Below, piece after piece: positions 19,402 through 28,800 of a stretch of DNA of 64,000 bases. Both the position numbers and the translations under genes were made by a program. The stretch lies in contig NZ_JAGKJJ010000010.1 of the NCBI RefSeq assembly GCF_020329505.1, positions 155,832 to 219,831 of the forward strand, written 5' to 3'. Origin of the DNA: Bradyrhizobium semiaridum. Lineage in GTDB: Bacteria > Pseudomonadota > Alphaproteobacteria > Rhizobiales > Xanthobacteraceae. The notes under the pieces are model-generated. The model did no database searches and was not told the DNA's origin. It saw only the letters and a list, made by a program, of their open reading frames with translations. Each line of letters starts with the position of its first letter. Within the stretch, counting starts at the first letter, position 1.

Positions 19402-19752
19402 TTAGTTGCGTTCCGCCTTGATGATTTCGGTCATGGTCACGCCGAGCTTGTCTTCGACCAGCACCACTTCGCCGCGCGCTACCAGGCGGTTGTTGACATA
19501 GATGTCGATCGCTTCGCCGACGCGGCGGTCGAGCTCCAGCACCGTGCCCGGCCCGAGCTTCAGGAGGTCGCCGACTTCCATCTTGGAGCGGCCGAGCACC
19601 GCCGAGACCTGCACCGGCACGTCGAACACCGCCTCGAGGTCGGCGGCGATGCGCGCGGCATTCTCGTCTTCGTTGTAGCCGACATCGTCGATCCCGGGCG
19701 CATCGGCGGCGTTGAGATCGGGAAGCGGGACGTGTCCGTCGGTGTCGCTCAT
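19402..19752 (-). CDS. fliN: Flagellar motor switch protein FliN
   Basis: 116 aa C-ring protein. The SpoA-type C-terminal domain is clear: FDVPVQVSAVLGRSKMEVGD, GPGTVLELDRRVGEAIDIYV, then NNRLVARGEVVLVEDKLGV. It binds CheY-P with FliM and docks export complexes. It lies 19 bases downstream of fliH. The acidic N-terminal 40 residues are variable in the family. Confidence 0.96.
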   Translation of the reverse strand: MSDTDGHVPLPDLNAADAPGIDDVGYNEDENAARIAADLEAVFDVPVQVSAVLGRSKMEVGDLLKLGPGTVLELDRRVGEAIDIYVNNRLVARGEVVLVEDKLGVTMTEIIKAERN

Positions 19753-19771
19753 GGTTCAGTCCTCATTTCCG

Positions 19772-20395
19772 TCAGCCGGCCTGGTCGCGGGATGCCAGAT
19801 AGCGCCCGACCAGCTCGCTGATCTTCGTTTCGATCGCGGCGCGCTCCAGCACGACGCCGCCATCGGCCCATTCGATCCGGCAGTCGCCGGTTGCAATCGT
19901 CGGCTCGGCCAGGATCACCAGCCGGCCCTCGAAGCCGCTCTGTGCCGCCATCCGCTCGATGCTCTGATGTGCCGCCTCGTAGAGCGCGTCATTGATGCGG
20001 ACCACCAGATGCGGCGTCGCCACCAGATGCGAGAAGCAGTCGCTGACCAGCGCGGTGACCTCCCCGAGGGGCTCGCGCGCGATCAGTTCGGTGCAGAGCT
20101 TGCGGGCGACCGCGACCGCGACGTCGACCGCCTCGGTCTCCATCCGCGTCTCGATGCCGGCAAAGCGCGCCGCGATGCCCCGGATCGAGCTGCCGATCTC
20201 CTCCAGCGCCTGCGCCGTGCGCCTTTCGCTCTCGACCTTGGCCTCCCGCAGCGCGGCATCGTAGCCGGCGCGGTAGGCCCGCGCCTCGGCGTCGGCGATC
20301 TTCTGCGCGACCTCGGCCGCCGTGGCGGCGCGCTCGCGGGTGCGGTCCGGCGCGGAGAAGTCCGTATCGAACATGAACTTTGCGGGCGCGGCCAT
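19772..20395 (-). CDS. fliH: Flagellar assembly protein FliH-like
   Basis: 207 aa. FliH regulates the FliI ATPase of flagellar export. The N-terminus (AAPAKFMFDTDFSAP) precedes a helical Ala/Glu/Arg-rich stretch (ARAYRAGYDAALREAKVESE) typical of FliH. The C-terminal half (LVVRINDALYEAAHQSIERM ... DCRIEWADGGVVLE) resembles V-type ATPase subunit E. It starts at the fliG stop (one-base overlap). Position between fliG and fliN supports the assignment, as sequence conservation in FliH is low. Confidence 0.88.
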   Translation of the reverse strand: MAAPAKFMFDTDFSAPDRTRERAATAAEVAQKIADAEARAYRAGYDAALREAKVESERRTAQALEEIGSSIRGIAARFAGIETRMETEAVDVAVAVARKLCTELIAREPLGEVTALVSDCFSHLVATPHLVVRINDALYEAAHQSIERMAAQSGFEGRLVILAEPTIATGDCRIEWADGGVVLERAAIETKISELVGRYLASRDQAG

Positions 20396-21480
20396 CAGTA
20401 CACCAATTCGTCGTCGGCGCGGTTCTTGGTCAACGTGATCTCGCCCTTGGCGGCGAGGTCCTTGGCGAGGTTGACGAGCAGCGCCTGCGCCTCGTCGACG
20501 TCGCGCAGCCGCACCGGCCCCATCGCGGCCATGTCGTCCATCAGCATCTTGCCGGCGCGCGAGGACATGTTGCCGAGGAAGAAGGCGCGCACCTCCTCGT
20601 TGGCGCTCTTCAGCGCCACGCCGAGCTTGTCCTTGTCGATGTTGCGCATCAGCGTCTGGGCCGAGGCGGCGTCGAGCTTGATCAGGTCGTCGAAGGTGAA
20701 CATCAGCGCCTTGATCCGCTCGGCGGATTCGCGGTTCTCCTCCTCGAGCGAGGTGATGAAGCGGGTCTCGGTCTGGCGGTCGAAATTGTTGAAGATCTCC
20801 GCCATCACCTCATGGGCGTCGCGGCGGCGGGTCTGCGACAGGTTGGACATGAACTCGGTGCGCAGCGTCTGCTCGACGCGCTCGATCACTTCCTTCTGCA
20901 CCGCCTCCATCCGCAGCATGCGGCCGACGACGTCGAGCGCGATGTCCTCGGGCAGGATCGCCAGCACGCGCGCGGCATGCTCCGGCTTCAGCTTCGACAG
21001 CACCACGGCGATGGTCTGCGGGTACTCGTTCTTCAGATAGTTGGCGAGCACCTCCTCCTGCACGTTGGAGAGCTTCTCCCACATGTTGCGGCCGGCGGGA
21101 CCGCGGATCTCGTCCATGATGCCGGCGACGCGCTCGCTCGGAAGGTATTGCTGCAGCAGCCGTTCGGTGGCGTCGAAATTACCCATCAGCGCGCCCGAGG
21201 CCGACATCCGCGAGACGAATTCCAGCATCAAATCCTCGACCACGTCGGCCTCGACGGTGCCGAGCGTCGACATGTGGACCGACAGCTCGCGGACCTCGTC
21301 GTCGTCGAGCATCGACCAGATCTTTCCGCCATACTGCTCGCCGAGCGCCAGCATCAGGATCGCGGCGCGCTTCGGGCCGGGCAGCGGCTTGCCCTTGGGG
21401 CGGCCGTTCTGCCGGTTCGCCAGCGTCGACAGGACGGTGGCGATGTCGTTGGCGTTGGTGGTCTGCGGTACGGAAGCCAT
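20395..21480 (-). CDS. fliG: Flagellar motor switch protein FliG
   Basis: 361 aa rotor protein. The N-domain ([19 protein letters not shown]) binds FliF, the middle domain interacts with FliM, and the C-terminal domain carries torque residues around [20 protein letters not shown] and [11 protein letters not shown], matching the family end. It lies between fliF (one-base gap) and fliH. Confidence 0.97.
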   Translation of the reverse strand: MASVPQTTNANDIATVLSTLANRQNGRPKGKPLPGPKRAAILMLALGEQYGGKIWSMLDDDEVRELSVHMSTLGTVEADVVEDLMLEFVSRMSASGALMGNFDATERLLQQYLPSERVAGIMDEIRGPAGRNMWEKLSNVQEEVLANYLKNEYPQTIAVVLSKLKPEHAARVLAILPEDIALDVVGRMLRMEAVQKEVIERVEQTLRTEFMSNLSQTRRRDAHEVMAEIFNNFDRQTETRFITSLEEENRESAERIKALMFTFDDLIKLDAASAQTLMRNIDKDKLGVALKSANEEVRAFFLGNMSSRAGKMLMDDMAAMGPVRLRDVDEAQALLVNLAKDLAAKGEITLTKNRADDELVY

Positions 21481-21481
21481 G

Positions 21482-23131
21482 TCAGCTCTCAGCCGGCTCG
21501 CTCAGCCATTGACGGACAATGGAGACGGTTTCGTTCGGATTGCGGTCGGCGAGCTCGCCGACCCGGTGCACGGCCTGGGCGTGGACCTGGCCCTGGATCT
21601 GGGCGACGTCGATCAGCTGCGCCGCGCCGGTGCCGCTCGGGATCAGCGCCTGGCCGGTTGCTGGCGCGCTCTCGGCGCGGGCCTCGGCGAGGGCAGGCAC
21701 GGGTGCAAGCGAGGGAATGACGTCGGCGGCGACGATGCGCTTGACCAGCGGGCGGACCACCATGAACAGCACGACGAGGCCGAGCATCATCATGACGCCG
21801 AGCTCGATGACGTACATGATGTCGTCCTTGGTGAATTGCAGCATGCCGAGCAGGCCGGCCGGCTCGGGCAGCGGCTGCGTCGCGGGCGGCTCGGCGAAGC
21901 GCAGATTGACGACCTCGACCTGGTCGCCGCGCTTCTGGTCGAAGCCGATCGCCGAGCGCACCAGGGCCGCGATGCGGTCGAGCTGCTCCTTAGGGCGGTC
22001 CTGATAGACCATCTCGCCCTTTTCGTTCTTGGCATAGGCGCCGTCGACCAGCACCGCGACCGAGATGCGGTTGACGCGGCCGGCCTCGGTCACCTCGGTC
22101 TTGGTGGTGCGGGAAATCTCGTAATTGTTGGTTTCCTCGCTCTTCTTGCTCTGGTCGCGGGCGCGGGCGGCGTTGTCCTGGTTCTGGTTGCCGGGCAGCT
22201 CGTTGTTGACCGTGACCTGGCCGCTATTGTCGGCGGTGAGGCTCGATTCCTCACGGGTCTGGGTCGAGCGCAGCACGCGGCCCTCGGGATCGAACTTGTC
22301 CGAGGTCTGGGTGATCTTGTTGTAGTCGAAGTCGGCCGAGAGCTCGACGCGCGCGCGCCCCGCACCGACCACCGAGGAGACGATGTCCTCGACCTGCTTG
22401 CGCATCCGCTTCTCGAAAGCGGCGCGGCGATCCTCGCCGAGCGCGGCCTCGGCGTCGGACTGGGCGCCGTCGGCAAGCAGCCGGCCGGCCTCGTCGACGA
22501 TCGAGACGCGCTGCGGCTTCAGTCCGTTGACGGCGGAGGCAACGAGATGGCGGATGGCGCGGATCTGCTGCGCTTCCAGCGCGCCGCGCACGCGCAGCAC
22601 GATCGAGGCCGACGGCTCCGGCGTCTCGCGCGAGAACAGCGGCTTCTCCGGCAGCACGAGGTGGACGCGCGCGGCCTGGACGCGGTCGATGGCGCGGATG
22701 GTGCGGGCGAGCTCGCCCTCCAGCGCGCGCAGATGATTGATGTTCTGGACGAAGCTCGTGGTGCCCAGCGCGTCCGACTTGTCGAAGATCTCGTAACCGA
22801 CGCCGCCGCCTTTTGGCATGCCGCCCTCGGCGAGCTTCATCCTGAGCCGCGTCACCTTGTCCTTCGGCACCATGATGATGGCGCCGTCATTGCGCAGCTC
22901 GAACGGGACCGCCTGACGCTCCAGCTCCTTGATGATGGCCGAGGAATCCTCGGTCGACAGGTCGGTGAACAAAGTGGTCATCTGCGGCGTGGTGACGCGC
23001 ATGATGACGAAGGCGAAGAAGCCGATCAGGGCGGCGGTGACCGCCACCATGGCCGCAAGGCGGGCCGCACCAAGACCTCTCAGGAAAGCAACCAGACTTT
23101 GCACCAACGGGCCCCCAGGCATGCGGCCCAT
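21482..23131 (-). CDS. fliF: Flagellar M-ring protein FliF
   Basis: 549 aa. Builds the MS ring. Two membrane helices: near the N-terminus ([17 protein letters not shown]) and near residue 440 ([19 protein letters not shown]). Between them is the periplasmic YscJ/FliF domain ([43 protein letters not shown]). The C-terminal tail WLSEPAES binds FliG. Start 23131 is taken; a second ATG three codons in (23122) is equally possible. Head of the flagellar operon. Confidence 0.96.
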   Translation of the reverse strand: MGRMPGGPLVQSLVAFLRGLGAARLAAMVAVTAALIGFFAFVIMRVTTPQMTTLFTDLSTEDSSAIIKELERQAVPFELRNDGAIIMVPKDKVTRLRMKLAEGGMPKGGGVGYEIFDKSDALGTTSFVQNINHLRALEGELARTIRAIDRVQAARVHLVLPEKPLFSRETPEPSASIVLRVRGALEAQQIRAIRHLVASAVNGLKPQRVSIVDEAGRLLADGAQSDAEAALGEDRRAAFEKRMRKQVEDIVSSVVGAGRARVELSADFDYNKITQTSDKFDPEGRVLRSTQTREESSLTADNSGQVTVNNELPGNQNQDNAARARDQSKKSEETNNYEISRTTKTEVTEAGRVNRISVAVLVDGAYAKNEKGEMVYQDRPKEQLDRIAALVRSAIGFDQKRGDQVEVVNLRFAEPPATQPLPEPAGLLGMLQFTKDDIMYVIELGVMMMLGLVVLFMVVRPLVKRIVAADVIPSLAPVPALAEARAESAPATGQALIPSGTGAAQLIDVAQIQGQVHAQAVHRVGELADRNPNETVSIVRQWLSEPAES

Positions 23132-23179
23132 GGCGGGTCCGACTGGGCAATTATTGCCTAGGGTATGGTTTCCATCTGG

Positions 23180-23193
23180 TTAACGACCATTAA
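23180..23193 (-). promoter_or_regulatory. CtrA-like box upstream of fliF (weak)
   Basis: TTAACGACCATTAA: two TTAA half-sites separated by six bases, 49 bp before the fliF start. The CtrA consensus in Caulobacter uses seven bases between halves, so this is imperfect. Confidence 0.3.
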
Positions 23194-23214
23194 GGACCGC
23201 GGCAAAAACGCGGA

Positions 23215-23255
23215 CATGAAAAAAACCGGCCTCGCGAAACGCGGCCGGTTTTCGT
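23215..23255 (-). terminator. Rho-independent terminator after sciP
   Basis: AAAACCGGCC (23222-23231) pairs with GGCCGGTTTT (23243-23252). On the minus strand the stem is followed by seven Ts. It separates sciP from fliF. Confidence 0.9.
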
Positions 23256-23278
23256 CAAATTCGCGATTTAGGCGAGGT

Positions 23279-23554
23279 TTACTGCCGATACTGCTGGATG
23301 CGGGTGGTGCGCAGCCCGGCCAGACCATGCTGGTCGATCGAGAACTGCCAGGAAAGGAATTCATCGACGGTCAGCGTGTAGCGGCTGCAGGCTTCCTCGA
23401 GGGAGAGCAGACCGCCGCGAACCGCGGCGACGACCTCGGCCTTGCGCCGGATCACCCAGCGCTTGGTGCCGGGCGCCGGCAAATCAGCGATGGTCAACGG
23501 GCTGCCGTCAGGCCCGATGACGTACTTCACCCTCGGGCGATGGGGTTCTGTCAT
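23279..23554 (-). CDS. sciP: SciP-type CtrA inhibitor (DUF1153)
   Basis: 91 aa. Nearly colinear with Caulobacter SciP as I recall it: RVKYVIGPDGSPLTIADLP, TKRWVIRRKAEVVAAVRGGL, LSLEEACSRYTLTVDEFLSW, then GLAGLRTTRIQQYRQ at the end. It is a helix-turn-helix protein that binds CtrA at promoters and restrains CtrA-driven flagellar and cell-cycle genes. Its own terminator separates it from fliF downstream. A TTAA-N7-CTAA sequence lies about 60 bp upstream of the start. Confidence 0.93.
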   Translation of the reverse strand: MTEPHRPRVKYVIGPDGSPLTIADLPAPGTKRWVIRRKAEVVAAVRGGLLSLEEACSRYTLTVDEFLSWQFSIDQHGLAGLRTTRIQQYRQ

Positions 23555-23612
23555 GGCGTACTCACAAACTCTCGACCACTGAACTCACAATGGCGAACCT
23601 ACCCCTTGCGGC

Positions 23613-23627
23613 TTAAAATTTGGCTAA
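23613..23627 (-). promoter_or_regulatory. Candidate CtrA box upstream of sciP
   Basis: TTAAAATTTGGCTAA: TTAA, seven bases, CTAA. One mismatch to the TTAA-N7-TTAA form, with correct spacing, about 60 bp before the sciP ATG. Confidence 0.4.
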
Positions 23628-23743
23628 GCCCTAGGGTTCAATACGATTCTCCTTGAAACTGCCGGGAACCGGGCAATTCGGGGTCGTCCTCAGGCGTCGC
23701 GCGGAGGCTTCGCGTGTTGCTTTTTTTGCAGTGGAGCAAGCGG

Positions 23744-23893
23744 TACCCCTCTCCCGCAAGAGGAAAGGGAACCCTTACGTCGGTGCCTCCCTCACTGATT
23801 GATCGAAGTCGCCTCGCAGCGAAGCACGGCGTGAGGTGAGCACGTTGGTCAGGCTCCCTCCCCCCTTGCGGGGGAGTGTTGGGGAGAGGGGTA
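23744..23893. repeat. Repeat element with inverted TACCCCTCTCC ends
   Basis: TACCCCTCTCC at 23744-23754 and its inverse GGAGAGGGGTA at 23883-23893. They enclose CCGCAAGAGG and CCCCTTGCGGGGGAG hairpin pieces. It looks like a further dispersed rhizobial intergenic repeat. Confidence 0.6.
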
Positions 23894-23954
23894 AGCGCCG
23901 GGCACGATCATCGGCGCGAATCTCACCCGCGCAATTCTGCCAGCGCGCCGCAAC

Positions 23955-24815
23955 TCAAATCGTCGGCCGTGCCGGGCCGCGAGACAGCGCCAGCAAGGCG
24001 GCGGCGAGCGCTTCGGCGGCTTTGTCCGGCCGCCGTTTCTCGTAGATCGCAAACTCCAGATCGGGCAGCGGCGGCAGGCCCTCCTCAGCGCCGAGCACGC
24101 GCAGGCCGGCGGTCACAGCGCTGAGCGGCAGCGGCGTGATGGCGAGGCCGGCGACCGCGGCCGCGCGCACGCCGGTCAGGCTCGGGCTGGTGTAGAGAAT
24201 CTCCCAACCGAGCTCGCTGTCGCGCAGCGCCGCGAGCGCAGCGTCGCGCGATACCGAGCGCTCGCGATACAGCGCCAGCGGCAGCGGCGCGCCGCGCACC
24301 AAATCGAAAGTCTCGGCCGCGGCCCAGACCAGCGGCTCGCGCCACACCAGCTTTCCCTTGGAGGTGCCGAGCGGACGCTTGGCGAAAACAAGGTCGAGCC
24401 GCCCCGCATCGAGCTGCTCGATCAGCTCGGCGCTGACGCCGATCTGCACCTCGAGCTTGACCCCGCGATGCAGCGCCGAGAAGCGGCCGAGCGCCGACGG
24501 CAGCGAACCGCCGGCGACTTCCTCGACCACGCCGAGCCGTACCGCGCCGGAGAGTCGCGGCGCCAGCAGCCGCTGCCGCGCGGCCTCCTCGAGCTGCAGC
24601 AGGCGGCGCGCGTCGCCGAGCAGCATCTCGCCCTCGTCGGTCAGCGCGACGCTGCGCGTGGTGCGTCGAAACAATGGCCGTCTGGTTTCGAGCTCGAGCC
24701 GCTTGATCTGCTGGCTGACGGTCGATTGGGTCAGATTGAGCTGCTCGGCCGCGCGGTGGAAGCCGCCGCAATCGGCGACGGCGACGAAGGCGCGCAGCAG
24801 TTCCAGCTCGAGCAT
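23955..24815 (-). CDS. LysR-family regulator of the malonate genes
   Basis: 286 aa. N-terminal winged helix-turn-helix (FVAVADCGGFHRAAEQLNLT, QSTVSQQIKRLELETRRPLF) and a C-terminal effector domain (GAVRLGVVEEVAGG, DAGRLDLVFAKRPLG). It is divergent from mdcA across 102 bases containing a perfect inverted repeat at 24845-24868. It probably activates the malonate genes and regulates itself; this is inferred from arrangement. Confidence 0.92.
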   Translation of the reverse strand: MLELELLRAFVAVADCGGFHRAAEQLNLTQSTVSQQIKRLELETRRPLFRRTTRSVALTDEGEMLLGDARRLLQLEEAARQRLLAPRLSGAVRLGVVEEVAGGSLPSALGRFSALHRGVKLEVQIGVSAELIEQLDAGRLDLVFAKRPLGTSKGKLVWREPLVWAAAETFDLVRGAPLPLALYRERSVSRDAALAALRDSELGWEILYTSPSLTGVRAAAVAGLAITPLPLSAVTAGLRVLGAEEGLPPLPDLEFAIYEKRRPDKAAEALAAALLALSRGPARPTI

Positions 24816-24844
24816 CTGATTAATCCACTTTTGTAATCAATGAT

Positions 24845-24868
24845 ATTATAGAATATCGTTTCTATAAT
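24845..24868. promoter_or_regulatory. Palindromic operator between LysR gene and mdcA
   Basis: ATTATAGAA, TATCGT, TTCTATAAT: nine-base perfect arms with a six-base spacer. It lies 50 bp before mdcA and 30 bp before the LysR ATG, where a LysR-type activator site would be expected. Confidence 0.65.
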
Positions 24869-24917
24869 CAATCGCCGCCATCTAGCTTCGCCGCAGATCA
24901 AGCGAAGCGAGGCGACC

Positions 24918-26549
24918 ATGTCCAAGACCACCCAACCCACCGACCGCGCGGCGCGACTGGCTCGCGCCCGTGCCGTCAGCGGCGTCAGCGGAAAGATCTG
25001 TCCGCCCGACCGCGCGACCGAGCTGCTCGAAGCCGTGATCGTCCCGGGCGACCGTGTCGCGCTCGAGGGCGACAACCAGAAGCAGGCCGACTTCCTCGCG
25101 GCGTCGCTGGCGAAGGTCGACCCGGCGCGCGTCCACGATCTGCACATGGTGCAGTCGGTGCTGGCGCTGCCGGATCATCTGGCCGTGTTCGAGCGCGGCA
25201 TCGCCAACCGGCTCGACTTCTCCTTTGCCGGTCCGCAGAGTCGGCGGCTTGCCGAATTGGTCGCCGCCAAGGCGCTCAAGGTCGGCGCGATCCACACCTA
25301 TCTCGAACTTTACGCGCGCATGCTGGTGGACCTGACGCCGCAAGTCGCGCTCGTCGTCGCTGACAAGGCCGACCGCGAGGGCAACCTCTACACCGGCCCC
25401 AACACCGAGGACACGCCCGTGATCGCCGAGGCCACCGCGTTCCGCGGCGGCGTGGTGGTGGCGCAGGTCAACGAGATCGTCGACCGGTTACCGCGCGTCG
25501 ACATCCCCGGCGGCTGGGTCGATGTCGTGGTGCCCGGCCCGAAGCCATACGCGATCGATCCGCTGTTCACGCGCGATCCCGCCAAGATCAGGAACGAGAA
25601 CGTCCTGATGGCGATGATGGCGATCGCGGCGGTGTACGAGCCCTACCAGATGACGCGGCTCAACCACGGCATCGGCTATGCCACCGCCGCGATCGAATTG
25701 ATCCTGCCGACCTTCGCCGCCCGGCGCGGGCTCAAGGGCAAGGTCGCGCGCAATTTCGTGCTCAACCCGCATCCGACCCTGATCCCCGCGGTCGAGGCCG
25801 GCTTCGTCGACAATGTCTATTGCTTCGGCTCCGAGCTCGGCATGGAGCGCTACGTCGCGAGCCGCGCCAAGGTGTTTCCGGTCGGTGCCGACGGCAATCT
25901 GCGCTCCAACCGCGCGCTGGCCCAGGTCGCCGGACAATATGCCTGCGATCTCTTCGTCGGCGGCACGCTGCAGATCGACCCGCAGGGCAACAGCTCCACG
26001 GCGACCAGGGACCGCATCACCGGCTTCGGCGGCGCGCCGAACATGGGCGCCGATCCGCGCGGCCGCCGTCACGACAGTCCCGCCTGGCTGCGCGCCGGCG
26101 AGGAAGCGGGCGAGCAGCTGCGCGGCCGCAAGCTGGTGGTGCAGATGGTGCAGACCCGGCAGCCGAACGGCGCGCCGAGCTTCGTCGAACGGCTCGACGC
26201 ATTCGAGCTCGCGGCCTCGGCCGGCTTCGCGCTGCCGCCGGTGATGATCCATGGCGACGACGTGACCCACGTCGTCACCGAGCGCGGGGTCTGCAACCTG
26301 TTACGCTGCCGCTCGCTGGCGGAGCGCGAGGCCGCGCTGCGTGCCGTCGCCGGCGACACCGATTTCGGCATGCGGCAGGACGCTGCGACCACAGAGGCGC
26401 TGCGCCGCCGCGGCATCGTGATGCTGCCTTCCGATCTCGGCATCGAGGTGGCGACCGCGACCCGCGACTGGCTCGCCGCCAAGACCATCGGCGATCTCGT
26501 CACCGCATCCGGCGGCCTCTATGTGCCGCCCGCCAAATTCCGCACCTGA
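24918..26549 (+). CDS. mdcA: Malonate decarboxylase alpha subunit (malonate CoA-transferase)
   Basis: 543 aa. MdcA-type transferase that moves CoA or an acyl-carrier thiol onto malonate. Features are KICPPDRATELLEAVIVPGD at the start, LEGDNQKQADFLAASLAKVD, then GNLYTGPNTEDTPVIAEATA and GNSSTATRDRITGFGGAPNM, as in this family. The other decarboxylase subunits (mdcC, mdcD, mdcE) are absent; instead a malonyl-CoA decarboxylase gene follows 11 bases downstream. It may therefore act as a malonate:acetyl-CoA transferase feeding that enzyme. The ATG at 24918 has AGCGAGGCG upstream. Confidence 0.93.
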   Translation: MSKTTQPTDRAARLARARAVSGVSGKICPPDRATELLEAVIVPGDRVALEGDNQKQADFLAASLAKVDPARVHDLHMVQSVLALPDHLAVFERGIANRLDFSFAGPQSRRLAELVAAKALKVGAIHTYLELYARMLVDLTPQVALVVADKADREGNLYTGPNTEDTPVIAEATAFRGGVVVAQVNEIVDRLPRVDIPGGWVDVVVPGPKPYAIDPLFTRDPAKIRNENVLMAMMAIAAVYEPYQMTRLNHGIGYATAAIELILPTFAARRGLKGKVARNFVLNPHPTLIPAVEAGFVDNVYCFGSELGMERYVASRAKVFPVGADGNLRSNRALAQVAGQYACDLFVGGTLQIDPQGNSSTATRDRITGFGGAPNMGADPRGRRHDSPAWLRAGEEAGEQLRGRKLVVQMVQTRQPNGAPSFVERLDAFELAASAGFALPPVMIHGDDVTHVVTERGVCNLLRCRSLAEREAALRAVAGDTDFGMRQDAATTEALRRRGIVMLPSDLGIEVATATRDWLAAKTIGDLVTASGGLYVPPAKFRT

Positions 26550-26560
26550 AGGAGGCTGCC

Positions 26561-27817
26561 ATGACCCACACTGAACAGACATCAAGCGGCACGCCGGCCG
26601 CGCTCGCTACCGCCAAACAACTCGCTGCGGCCCTGTTGTCGGAGCGCGGCGAAGCCTCCGGCGCGATGATCGCGCGCGAGCTGCAGCAGACGGTGCATGC
26701 CATCGACGCCGATGGGCGGCACGGCTTCCAGCACTATCTGGCGACGACGTTTCAGCCCGATGCGGCGAAGCTGCGCGAGGCGGCGACGCGCTATCTCACC
26801 GACGGCACGGCGGTAGCCGCCGCCGCGCTGGCGCAAGCCGCCGATCCGCCGCGGCAGGAGGTGCTGCGTCGGATGAACATGGCGCCCGGCGGCACCGCCA
26901 CGCTGGTCGCGATGCGCAGCGAGATCACGCGCCGTCTCGGCACCGAGCCGGAGCTGAAGCTGCTCGACGCCGATCTCAAGCACCTGTTCGCCTCATGGTT
27001 CAACCGTGGCTTCCTCGAGCTGCGCCGCATCGACTGGGACTCGCCGGCCGCCGTGCTCGAGAAGCTGATCGCCTATGAGGCCGTGCACGAGATCAAGGGC
27101 TGGGACGATCTGCGCCGCCGCCTCGCGCCCGACCGGCGCTGCTTTGCCTTCTTCCATCCCGCGCTGCCGGGCGAACCCTTGATCTTCGTCGAGGTCGCGC
27201 TGGTCGAGGGGCTCGCCACCGCCGTCCCGCCGCTGCTGGTGCAGGACACGAATGAAGCCGCGGCGCGCACCCGCGCCGCGTGCGCCGACACCGCGATCTT
27301 CTATTCAATCTCCAACTGCCAGGACGGACTGCGCGGCGTGTCGTTCGGCAATTTCCTGATCAAGCAGGTGGTCGAGGAGCTGCAGGCGGAATTCCCGCAG
27401 TTGAAGCGCTTCTCCACGCTGTCGCCAGTGCCGGGTTTTCGCCGCTGGCTCGAGCAGCAGCCCTCGGCCGCGGATGACACCGCGGTGTTGCGCGAGCTCG
27501 TGAGCGACGGCTGGTGGCGTGATGGTGCGACCAGCGAAAGGCTGCGTCCGTTGCTGATGAGACTGTGCGCGCAATATCTCACACGGTCGCCGGCATCGGG
27601 AACGCGGATCGATCCGGTGGCGCGCTTCCACCTCGGCAATGGCGCGCGGCTGGAGCGCATCAACTGGCTCGGCAACACCGCCGATCGTGCGATCGCGGAA
27701 TCCTTCGGCATCATGGTCAATTATCTTTACGATCGCGACAGCATCGAGCGTAACCACGAGGCCTTCGCGAACGTAGGAGAGATTGTCCGTTCATCGCAGG
27801 TGAACGCGCTTCTGTAA
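26561..27817 (+). CDS. Malonyl-CoA decarboxylase
   Basis: 418 aa. Converts malonyl-CoA to acetyl-CoA and CO2. MCD family features are [79 protein letters not shown], and the catalytic-domain segments FYSISNCQDGLRGVSFGNFL, KRFSTLSPVPGFRRWL and FHLGNGARLERINWLGNTAD. GGAGG eight bases before the ATG supports this start. With mdcA it forms a two-step malonate-to-acetyl-CoA module. It corresponds to MatA of rhizobia, but no malonyl-CoA synthetase (matB) is adjacent. Confidence 0.95.
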   Translation: MTHTEQTSSGTPAALATAKQLAAALLSERGEASGAMIARELQQTVHAIDADGRHGFQHYLATTFQPDAAKLREAATRYLTDGTAVAAAALAQAADPPRQEVLRRMNMAPGGTATLVAMRSEITRRLGTEPELKLLDADLKHLFASWFNRGFLELRRIDWDSPAAVLEKLIAYEAVHEIKGWDDLRRRLAPDRRCFAFFHPALPGEPLIFVEVALVEGLATAVPPLLVQDTNEAAARTRAACADTAIFYSISNCQDGLRGVSFGNFLIKQVVEELQAEFPQLKRFSTLSPVPGFRRWLEQQPSAADDTAVLRELVSDGWWRDGATSERLRPLLMRLCAQYLTRSPASGTRIDPVARFHLGNGARLERINWLGNTADRAIAESFGIMVNYLYDRDSIERNHEAFANVGEIVRSSQVNALL

Positions 27818-27852
27818 CCCTTCAACCTACTGCACAATCCTGGAGCAATGTC

Positions 27853-28623
27853 ATGATGAACAGACGCACATTCGGCGCCGCCCTGCTGGCCGGCGCGGCG
27901 GCCTCGCTGCTCTCCACGCGCGGCATGGCTGCAACCACTCCGCCGGTGAAGGCTCGCAACGTCGTGCTGGTGCACGGCCTGTTTGCCGACGGCTCGTGCT
28001 GGACTGAGGTCATTCCGCTGCTGCAGGCCGCCGGTCTCAATGTGACGTCGGTGCAGAACCCGCTGACCACGCTCCCCGAAGCGGTCGCCTCGGCGCAGCG
28101 CGTGCTCGATCGCCAGGATGGCCCGACGGTCCTGGTCGGCCATTCCTTCTCCGGCATGATCGTCACCGAGGCCGGCGTGCATCCGAACGTCTCGACGCTG
28201 GTCTATGTCGCGGCGCGCGCACCCGACGCCGGCGAGGATTACACGGCGCTGGCGAAAACCTATCCGACACCGCCGGCGAGCGCCGGCATCGTCTTCGACG
28301 GCGATGAGGGACGATTGACCGAAGAGGCGTTCCTGCGCGACTTCGCCGGCGACCTGCCGGCGGCCAAGGCGAAAGTGCTCTATGCGGTGCAGCAGCCTTT
28401 CCACAAGGCGCTGCTGGCCGGCAAGACCACCCGGGCGGCGTGGCACAGCAAGCCGAGCTTCTACGCCGTCTCGACCGAGGACCGCACCATCAATCCGGAT
28501 CTGGAACGCTTCATGGCCAAGCGCATGGGCGCCACGACGATCGAGGTGAAGGCGAGCCACCTCGCGCTGATCTCGCAGCCCGGCGCGATCGCGAAGCTGA
28601 TCCTCGATGCAGCGGGTGCATAG
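27853..28623 (+). CDS. Exported alpha/beta hydrolase
   Basis: 256 aa. An N-terminal export signal with twin arginines (MMNRRTFGAALLAGAAASLL) is cleaved near GMAATT. The hydrolase core has the oxyanion loop VVLVHGLFADGSCW, nucleophile elbow VGHSFSGM (Ser in GHSFSG) and the late His in EVKASHLALIS. It resembles small esterases of the 'alpha/beta fold hydrolase' type (methylesterase/salicylate esterase-like). GGAG lies seven bases before the ATG. It starts 35 bases after the malonyl-CoA decarboxylase gene and may be read through from it, but the substrate is unknown. Confidence 0.9.
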   Translation: MMNRRTFGAALLAGAAASLLSTRGMAATTPPVKARNVVLVHGLFADGSCWTEVIPLLQAAGLNVTSVQNPLTTLPEAVASAQRVLDRQDGPTVLVGHSFSGMIVTEAGVHPNVSTLVYVAARAPDAGEDYTALAKTYPTPPASAGIVFDGDEGRLTEEAFLRDFAGDLPAAKAKVLYAVQQPFHKALLAGKTTRAAWHSKPSFYAVSTEDRTINPDLERFMAKRMGATTIEVKASHLALISQPGAIAKLILDAAGA

Positions 28624-28695
28624 GCGTGATCGCCGAGATCGGGGCGGTCCGCAGCGGCCGCCCCGCCGGCGCACCGATACGAGGCGACCGCGCGA

Positions 28696-28800
28696 TTATT
28701 GTGCACCGATGGCCATGGCAACGACGGCCGCCGTCAGCGTAAGGACCGGCGCCAGGCTGATGGCGCCCAGCACCAATATCTCCTGTTTGGTACCGTCCAT
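28696..28800 (-). CDS. 34-aa small hydrophobic protein
   Basis: MDGTKQEILVLGAISLAPVL, then TLTAAVVAMAIGAQ: a short polar start and one hydrophobic helix. GGAGTG lies about eight bases before the ATG. Too short for homology judgement; supported only by the ribosome site and the membrane-protein-like composition. Confidence 0.4.
   Translation of the reverse strand: MDGTKQEILVLGAISLAPVLTLTAAVVAMAIGAQ

Larger units (their letters stand above)
23555..23954. other. 400-base gap between sciP and the LysR gene
   Basis: Contains the sciP promoter region with the CtrA-like box and the repeat element at 23744-23893. No gene is seen. Confidence 0.6.
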
